Below, in pieces: positions 58,199 through 64,000 of a DNA stretch of 64,000 nucleotides (positions are counted from its first letter, which is position 1; the number at the start of each line of letters is the position of its first letter). The notes beneath the pieces were generated by a model that saw nothing but the letters and a program-made list of their open reading frames with translations, was not told where the DNA came from and ran no database searches. The stretch lies in assembly GCA_963712305.1 (NCBI GenBank), contig CAVQHI010000001.1:1798001-1862000 (forward strand), given 5' to 3'. This stretch comes from DATFNI01 sp963712305. GTDB taxonomy: Bacteria; Bacteroidota; Rhodothermia; Balneolales; DATFMH01. Both the position numbers and the translations under genes were made by a program.

Positions 58199-60703
58199 AT
58201 GTCCAAAGCACGCCAGCAACCAGCCCCGAAAACATTTTTTTGGGATCGCCTGCCTATAAAAACGCGTCATATTATATGCCTGCTTTTTTTGTTTATCCTG
58301 CCGGCCATCCTTTTCCATCAGACAGTCATCGGGGATAAAGTTATCGTTGGCAGCGATATCGTGCAATGGCGTGCGGGGTCACAAGCCATCATCCAGGCAA
58401 GGCAGAAGTATCACAACGAGCCACTATGGGATACCAACATGTTTTCCGGAATGCCTGCCTATCTCATCAGCTTTAAGAAGGCCGTCCCCAACATTGATGA
58501 TCTGATTAATAGCCTGTTCCGCGGAATTTTCCCGGCAGCCCAGTTCTGGGTACTCCTCGCCGGCGTCTATTTGTTGCTGTTTCTGCAGGGAATGCGGCCA
58601 CTTTCGGCTACTCTTGGAGCTATACTGGTCGGGTTTACGACGTACATACCTATTGTTATTGGAGCGGGCCACAACTCTCAGTTTATTGCTTATGTGTTAA
58701 TACCATGGGTGATGGTCGGCTACTGGCTGCTCACACGATCAAAAATAAACCGATGGCTAGCTTTTTTTGCTTTTGCCCTGGCACTTACAATAGAGCTGAG
58801 GGCAAACCATCCACAGGTTACCTACAACTTCATGTACCTGATGGGAATCTGGTGGTTATATGATGCATACCAGGCATACAAGGAAAACAAGCTTCCCCAA
58901 ATAGGTAAGGTTACCGGCTTGTTGATTGGTGCCGGAGTGATTGCTGTTCTTGCCAATTTGCAGCCGTACCTGAGCATCAACGAGTTTGCTCACTACACGA
59001 TACGTGGCGGCTCCGCCATCGATAAGACAACCGGACTAGGACTCGGTTACGCTTTCCAGTGGTCGCAGGGATGGGGAGAATTATTTACATATGCGGTCCC
59101 CGGACTTTTGGGGGGATCATCAGCCACAGGCACCTACTGGGGCCCCAAGTCATTTACCAGCGGTCCTCATTATTTAGGAGCTGTAGCTTTATTGCTCTTG
59201 GTTTTGGGCATCGTTAAATCCGAATATCGAATAAAATGGGTTTTCGTGATTTCAGGAGTTCTGGCGATGTTGTTTGCTTTAGGGAAGAACTTGATGTGGT
59301 TCAACCGCCTGATGTTCGAATTTGTCCCCTTCTTCAGCAAATTCCGGGCTCCGGAGATGTGGCTAATGGTCACCGAATTCAGCTTCTCTATCGTCGCTGT
59401 GTACGGACTCGACTGGCTCATCAAACAGGTGACTGCACGAAAATTTGGTACAACTCGTCAGCTCGCTGTTCCCTTAGGAATCGTCGTTGGACTGGCTATC
59501 ATATTGTTGACAGCCAGCAACTCATTCATGTCATACCAAAAATCTGGTGAGCGTGAAGCCCTGGCCCAACAAGTAGCCCAGCAAAACCAACTCTCACCCA
59601 GTGCACCACAAGTCCAGCAGGCGGTAAACAGGTACATGGAACAACAGATTGTACCCAAACGAAAATCGCTGGCAACAAGCGACAGTGTACGATTTTTGAT
59701 CTTTGTTATAATCGGCTCAGCTTTGATTATTGCTGCCTACACCAATAAAATATCTGTAAGCCTGGCTGCTCTCTTCCTGGTGATAATAGCTGCCATCGAC
59801 CTATTGAACGTCGACTTCCGATATTATGAGGACAGCAGCCTGGTCCCGGATACGTTTGACCGCCAGCAGGTCGTCGAACGGATGCGCAAGCCGATCGATA
59901 CATTCCTCGAACAGCATGTAAAAACGGATTCGACCACCTGGTCCTGGCGCGTGCTGCCAATGAGCGAAAATCCTTTTAATAATGCTGTTCCGGCTTATTT
60001 CTATCCATCACTTGGTGGATACACGGGAGCAAAGCTTGCCAACTATCAGGATCTGATCAACCACGCCATGTTTGATGGCCCCAAGGGTATTAACACGGGC
60101 GTACTGGATATGCTGAATACACGATATATAACCTTAAATCGTGCAATCCCGCTGGATGGTTTCAAGACTGTTTATAATGCTAAGGATGGCGTTGTACTAG
60201 AGAATGAACAAGTACTTCCCAAAGCTTTTTATGTCGACTCGCTGGTGTACGCGAATTCCGCACAAGATGCTATAGATGCGATTAAATCACCTTTTGATCC
60301 TCACAAATATGCTGTGGTCGAAGGAGCACAGAATCTAAAAGCCAGTCCTGACACAACCGCAAAAGTATCGGTGACAACATACCGGCCGAGAGAAATTGAT
60401 ATGAAAACCTCACGTAAGACGGACGGATTTCTCGTTCTCAGTGAGATTTATTACCCAGCCGGCTGGAAGGCATCGATTGACGGCAAGGAGGTACCAATCG
60501 TCAAGACAAATTACATATTGCGTGGATTATCAGTACCGGCCGGCAATCATACCATCACACTGACATTCAATCCAGCCACATACACCGTTGGAACCACCAT
60601 CACGTGGATTGCCACAATCCTGATCTACCTGATCGGAATTTTAGGAATTGTTCAGTATTACAGAAGAAATCCGGTTACTGAACCGACAGCGGATGAGTCG
60701 TAA
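58199..60703 (+). CDS. Large multi-span membrane protein, YfhO-like
   Basis: 834 aa with about 12 membrane spans and a C-terminal extracytoplasmic part (about 540-790) before a final span. Seen: PLWDTNMFSGMPAYLISFKK near residue 78, the conserved YfhO region MFSGMPAY, and YYPAGWKASIDGKEVPIVKT, a segment typical of the family's C-terminus. Members of this GT-C-like family are thought to handle lipid-linked sugars or lipoteichoic acid glycosylation. It is followed by a glycosyltransferase (11-base overlap) and two epimerases, supporting a polysaccharide role. Confidence 0.8.
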   Translation: MSKARQQPAPKTFFWDRLPIKTRHIICLLFLFILPAILFHQTVIGDKVIVGSDIVQWRAGSQAIIQARQKYHNEPLWDTNMFSGMPAYLISFKKAVPNIDDLINSLFRGIFPAAQFWVLLAGVYLLLFLQGMRPLSATLGAILVGFTTYIPIVIGAGHNSQFIAYVLIPWVMVGYWLLTRSKINRWLAFFAFALALTIELRANHPQVTYNFMYLMGIWWLYDAYQAYKENKLPQIGKVTGLLIGAGVIAVLANLQPYLSINEFAHYTIRGGSAIDKTTGLGLGYAFQWSQGWGELFTYAVPGLLGGSSATGTYWGPKSFTSGPHYLGAVALLLLVLGIVKSEYRIKWVFVISGVLAMLFALGKNLMWFNRLMFEFVPFFSKFRAPEMWLMVTEFSFSIVAVYGLDWLIKQVTARKFGTTRQLAVPLGIVVGLAIILLTASNSFMSYQKSGEREALAQQVAQQNQLSPSAPQVQQAVNRYMEQQIVPKRKSLATSDSVRFLIFVIIGSALIIAAYTNKISVSLAALFLVIIAAIDLLNVDFRYYEDSSLVPDTFDRQQVVERMRKPIDTFLEQHVKTDSTTWSWRVLPMSENPFNNAVPAYFYPSLGGYTGAKLANYQDLINHAMFDGPKGINTGVLDMLNTRYITLNRAIPLDGFKTVYNAKDGVVLENEQVLPKAFYVDSLVYANSAQDAIDAIKSPFDPHKYAVVEGAQNLKASPDTTAKVSVTTYRPREIDMKTSRKTDGFLVLSEIYYPAGWKASIDGKEVPIVKTNYILRGLSVPAGNHTITLTFNPATYTVGTTITWIATILIYLIGILGIVQYYRRNPVTEPTADES

Positions 60704-61997
60704 GCGTGTTCTTGTCATTACGTACTACTGGCCACCCAGTGGAGGCTCGGGTGTCCAGCGTTGGGTAAAATTCGTTAAGTACTTGCGCGAGTTTGGATGG
60801 GAACCGATTATTTACACTCCGGAGAACCCGGAAGCACCGGCCCATGATCCAGGTTTGATGCGTGATGTTCCAGACAACCTGGAGATAATTAAAACGAAGA
60901 TCTGGGAACCGTACAGCATCTACAGGAAATTTATTGGAGCAGACGAGAATACTCGCATCGGGACCGGCTTTCTATCCGAGGAGAGCAAACCCAAATTCAC
61001 GGAAATGCTATCGGTATGGATAAGGGGAAACCTTTTTATCCCCGATGCCCGGCGATACTGGATTCGTCCTTCGGTTCGGTTTCTTGAGAAGCACCTCGTT
61101 GAGCACCCGATTGATGCCATTGTATCGACGGGCCCGCCGCACTCTATGCATATGATTGCCCGCCAATTGCATAGAAAATTGAACATACCGTGGCTTGCAG
61201 ACTTCAGGGACCCTTGGACAGACATCGACTTTTACGATGATCTTAAACTGAGCAACTGGGCTGACCGCAAGCACCATCGGCTTGAGGCTTCCGTATTGGA
61301 TGAAGCTGATAGGGTAACCGTGGTAAGTCCGACTATGCGCGAAGATTTTCAGGCCCAGACACAGACGATCATAGATCTGCTAACCAATGGTTATGATGAG
61401 GATGATTTTCCGTCAGACAAACCTGAATCCGGTCCGGTATTTACTATATCCCATATCGGAACCATGCCGCCATCCCGAAATCCTGATGTTTTATGGAAGG
61501 CCTTGGCTGAGCTTAAAAATGGGGACCCGGAATTAGCCAGGGACCTAAGAGTTCGGTTGGTGGGACCAGTTGATGTATCAATTTTTGAATCAATCCGGGA
61601 CCAGAAAATTGATGATTATGTTGATAAAATCGATTATATGCCACACAATGAGGTCGTTACCGAACAGTGCCGCGCTTCTGTGCTTTTGATGATCGTAAAT
61701 AGATCCAAAAACGCGAAGGGTATTTTATCAGGAAAGTTCTTTGAGTATATCGCTGCAAAAAGACCCATTTTATGTATCGGACCAGAAGAAAGTGACATTG
61801 CCCAAATTATTAAGGACAAACATCTTGGATATCTGGTTGGATACGAAGATGTTACAAAGATGAAAGCTGTACTAAAGGAATTGTACATTGCTTTTAAATC
61901 TGGCAACTTGGGCATCGCATCTAAATCAGCCGTCGAATACTCTCGGAAGTCCCTCACGAAGCAATTATCAGAAATTCTGAACAAGATAGTCGCATGA
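60693..61997 (+). CDS. Glycosyltransferase, GT4-like
   Basis: 434 aa from ATG 60693, overlapping the preceding gene by 11 bases. N-terminal half: ITYYWPPSGGSGVQRWVKFV (nucleotide-diphosphate-sugar-type Rossmann start), FLEKHLVEHPIDAIVSTGPP, WLADFRDPWTDIDFYDD. C-terminal half: HIGTMPPSRNPDVLWKAL, and FEYIAAKRPILCIGPEESD, the donor-binding part of GT-B enzymes. Sugar and acceptor unknown. Cotranscribed with the wecB-like gene (4-base overlap). Confidence 0.88.
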   Translation: MSRKRVLVITYYWPPSGGSGVQRWVKFVKYLREFGWEPIIYTPENPEAPAHDPGLMRDVPDNLEIIKTKIWEPYSIYRKFIGADENTRIGTGFLSEESKPKFTEMLSVWIRGNLFIPDARRYWIRPSVRFLEKHLVEHPIDAIVSTGPPHSMHMIARQLHRKLNIPWLADFRDPWTDIDFYDDLKLSNWADRKHHRLEASVLDEADRVTVVSPTMREDFQAQTQTIIDLLTNGYDEDDFPSDKPESGPVFTISHIGTMPPSRNPDVLWKALAELKNGDPELARDLRVRLVGPVDVSIFESIRDQKIDDYVDKIDYMPHNEVVTEQCRASVLLMIVNRSKNAKGILSGKFFEYIAAKRPILCIGPEESDIAQIIKDKHLGYLVGYEDVTKMKAVLKELYIAFKSGNLGIASKSAVEYSRKSLTKQLSEILNKIVA

Positions 61998-63067
61998 TAA
62001 ATCTTCTCACAGTGGTTGGAGCGAGGCCCCAGTTCATAAAAGCGTCCGTCGTTTCACGCGCCCTTCACGATGCAAATATTAGCGAAGTGATCGTCCATAC
62101 AGGTCAACATTATGATCTGGAAATGAGCGGCATTTTTTGGGAAGAACTGGGTTTACCCACACCATCTGTCAATCTTGAAGTTGGTTCTGCAACACATGGC
62201 TTACAAACGGCCCGCATCATGGAACGTCTCGAAGCCCACATTCTCGAGCAGTCCTCTCGCCCCGATGGATTGGTTCTTTATGGCGATACCAACTCAACCA
62301 TCGCCGGGGCTCTTGTCGCTTCAAAACTGCACATTCCGGTCATTCATATTGAAGCGGGCCTGCGGAGCTTCAACAGAAAAATGCCCGAGGAAATCAATCG
62401 GATTCTCACGGATCATTGCTCAGACCTGCTGTTCTGTTCCTCCGAAACCGGGTCTGCTCAGTTACGAAAAGAGGGGATCGAGACGAGTGTATTTGTCAGC
62501 GGTGATGTAATGTACGATGCCCAGACTACGTTCAGCAAGATCGCTTTAGAGAAAATCAAACGTTCTGAATTGATACCGGATATTCCAGGAGATTATATCC
62601 TCATGACTGTTCATCGTCCTGCAAATACTGATTATCCGGAACGACTCAAAAGTATTCTTTCGGCTATACAAAAACTGGATACCACCGTTGTGTGGCCGGT
62701 TCATCCACGGAACAGCGAACAATTAAAAAAATATACACTTCCATCTAACCTTGTTCCTATAAAACCGGTGTCCTATTTTGGCATGATTGTATTATTGAAA
62801 AACTCCGAAAAAGTTCTGACAGATTCGGGGGGATTACAGAAGGAAGCCTATTGGATGAGAAAACAGTGTCTAACCCTCCGGGAAGAAACCGAATGGGTTG
62901 AAACTCTAGAATGTGGATGGAATACTCTGACTGGGGCATCAACTGATAAAATACTCACAGCTTACCAATCACAACCGAACTGTGACTGGAAGCCACTATA
63001 TGGCAACGGCCACGCAGCCAACTATATCGCTCTTACGATAAACAGAGAATTAAAGTCTGATAGATAA
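61994..63067 (+). CDS. wecB: UDP-N-acetylglucosamine 2-epimerase (non-hydrolysing), first copy
   Basis: 357 aa. Start overlaps the glycosyltransferase stop by 4 bases. Typical elements: VVGARPQFIKASVVSRAL, HTGQHYDLEMSGIFWEELGL, HIEAGLRSFNRKMPEEINRI, TVHRPANTDYPERL and TDSGGLQKEAYWMRKQCL. Makes UDP-ManNAc from UDP-GlcNAc for surface polysaccharide. The symbol is by family; a 2,3-diacetamido sugar (WbpI-type) substrate cannot be excluded. Confidence 0.88.
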   Translation: MINLLTVVGARPQFIKASVVSRALHDANISEVIVHTGQHYDLEMSGIFWEELGLPTPSVNLEVGSATHGLQTARIMERLEAHILEQSSRPDGLVLYGDTNSTIAGALVASKLHIPVIHIEAGLRSFNRKMPEEINRILTDHCSDLLFCSSETGSAQLRKEGIETSVFVSGDVMYDAQTTFSKIALEKIKRSELIPDIPGDYILMTVHRPANTDYPERLKSILSAIQKLDTTVVWPVHPRNSEQLKKYTLPSNLVPIKPVSYFGMIVLLKNSEKVLTDSGGLQKEAYWMRKQCLTLREETEWVETLECGWNTLTGASTDKILTAYQSQPNCDWKPLYGNGHAANYIALTINRELKSDR

Positions 63068-63108
63068 AACCAGTAATAATAACTTTTAATAGAACTATAA
63101 ATTATTAG

Positions 63109-64000
63109 ATGAATTCAATGCCGTTTAAGATCATGTGCATAGCCGGAGCCCGGCCGAATTTTATGAAAATCGGACCAATCATGAAAGCCCTAAAAAAAGA
63201 ACCGTCATTCTTTGATCCTATCCTTGTACATACTGGTCAGCACTATGACTACAAGATGTCGCAGATATTTTTTGATGAATTGCAGATCGACCCACCCGAA
63301 ATTTTTCTTAATGTTGGTTCTGGTAGCCATGCTGACCAGACTGCCAGGATCATGACCACCTTCGAAAAAGTGGTTGTTGAACAGCAACCGGATCTTGTGC
63401 TTGTGGTGGGTGATGTCAACTCAACGGCAGCTTGCGGTATGGTGGCCAAAAAATGCCATACTAAGCTCGCACATGTCGAAGCTGGACTGCGTTCGTTTGA
63501 CCGGGATATGCCGGAAGAAATCAACCGTCTGGTAACTGACTCCATTTCCGACATCCTTTATACCACCAGCCGTAATGCGGATGAACAATTGCTCAAGGAA
63601 GGGCATCCCGAAAAAGAAATCGCATTTGTCGGGAACTGCATGATTGATACCCTGCTCGCCCTGCAGCCAAAAGTCGACCAATCTACGATCAGGGAGAAAC
63701 TACATGTAAAGACCGGCAAATATGCACTGATGACCCTTCATCGTCCCAGTAATGTCGATGATCCTAACGTGCTCGGGAACATCATTGATGGGCTCTCCTA
63801 CCTGGATGAGCATATGCCCATCATCTGTCCGCTTCACCCTCGCACACGTAAAAACATCAAGAAATTCGGCTATCAGGATCGTCTTGAAGCTATGCAACAG
63901 TTCCTTGACATCGACCCAATGGGCTACCTGGATTTTGTCAACCTGATGAAAAATGCTGCGATGGTTATCACCGACTCCGGAGGTCTTCAGGAAGAGAGCA
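63109..64000 (+). CDS. UDP-N-acetylglucosamine 2-epimerase, second copy (cut by window edge)
   Basis: 297 codons visible from ATG 63109 (a second ATG three codons later is possible). ICIAGARPNFMKIGPIMKAL-type start (here IMCIAGARPNFMKIGPIMKA), HTGQHYDYKMSQIFFDELQI, HVEAGLRSFDRDMPEEINRL, TLHRPSNVDDP and TDSGGLQEES at the edge. Clearly a different subgroup from its neighbour, so the two probably act on different UDP sugars or in different steps. 41 bp separate them. Confidence 0.87.
   Translation, partial: MNSMPFKIMCIAGARPNFMKIGPIMKALKKEPSFFDPILVHTGQHYDYKMSQIFFDELQIDPPEIFLNVGSGSHADQTARIMTTFEKVVVEQQPDLVLVVGDVNSTAACGMVAKKCHTKLAHVEAGLRSFDRDMPEEINRLVTDSISDILYTTSRNADEQLLKEGHPEKEIAFVGNCMIDTLLALQPKVDQSTIREKLHVKTGKYALMTLHRPSNVDDPNVLGNIIDGLSYLDEHMPIICPLHPRTRKNIKKFGYQDRLEAMQQFLDIDPMGYLDFVNLMKNAAMVITDSGGLQEES

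Overview
The window looks like chromosomal DNA of a member of the FCB group, most likely Balneolota/Rhodothermota or a related Bacteroidota-like lineage. The pointers are a TTTG-N21-TAnnTTTG promoter in front of the str operon, CsgG with a C-terminal barrel, several 6-bladed beta-propeller lipoproteins, DUF6625-type glycosyltransferases, and weak Shine-Dalgarno use. Genus cannot be fixed from the sequence alone.

Layout. (1) 1-10833, minus strand: one long translation operon, rpsL-rpsG-fusA-tuf-rpsJ-rplC-rplD-rplW-rplB-rpsS-rplV-rpsC-rplP-rpmC-rpsQ-rplN-rplX-rplE-rpsN (rpsN cut by the window edge), with its promoter at about 10872-10904. (2) 11026-13095: recG, divergent from it. (3) 13106-23822, minus strand: a complete curli-type functional amyloid locus in transcription order csgE-csgF-csgG-lipoprotein-(degenerate curlin)-four CsgA-like curlins-CsgB-like protein. 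Three 180-bp spacers between the curlin genes are nearly identical. (4) 24286-34531: metabolic and housekeeping genes: a GH20 hexosaminidase, a serine hydrolase, typA/bipA, an SDR protein, a HAD phosphatase, a TauE/SafE-type permease, and a marR-nitroreductase-pirin operon. (5) 34744-51165: an accessory region damaged by mobile elements. It holds five beta-propeller loci (two intact, one with an internal TGA, one internally deleted, one split by an IS), a small secreted Cys-rich peptide, three DUF6625 glycosyltransferase genes (one beheaded), a C39-peptidase ABC exporter, an HlyD-type adaptor, and IS4, IS5 and IS110 family elements. (6) 51330-58192: yjbQ, tRNA-Ser(GCT), hpt-tilS-birA, a CBM48 protein, ptsI-ptsH and gatC. 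(7) 58199-64000: the start of a surface-polysaccharide locus (YfhO-like membrane protein, glycosyltransferase, two different UDP-GlcNAc 2-epimerases).

The best candidate for a poorly described system is region 5, about 40.2-49.3 kb. A short peptide with an N-terminal hydrophobic segment and a six-cysteine tail was followed 22 bp downstream by a beta-propeller lipoprotein gene. Next to it stand DUF6625 putative glycosyltransferases, a peptidase-containing ABC transporter and its HlyD partner. This suggests production and export of a Cys-rich, possibly glycosylated peptide, with propeller proteins acting at the cell surface. The IS4 copy sits in the signal-peptide codons of the propeller gene (9-bp target duplication ATTAAGGAT) and the IS5 copy has removed the front of one glycosyltransferase, so this copy is probably decaying.

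The intergenic DNA is rich in palindromic repeats: a GGCG-AGGA-CGCC hairpin family, a TGTCnCAAGT hairpin family, degenerate CTCCGTG/CTTTGTG repeats into which the IS110 element appears to have inserted, and a perfect 28-bp palindrome inside the exporter gene.
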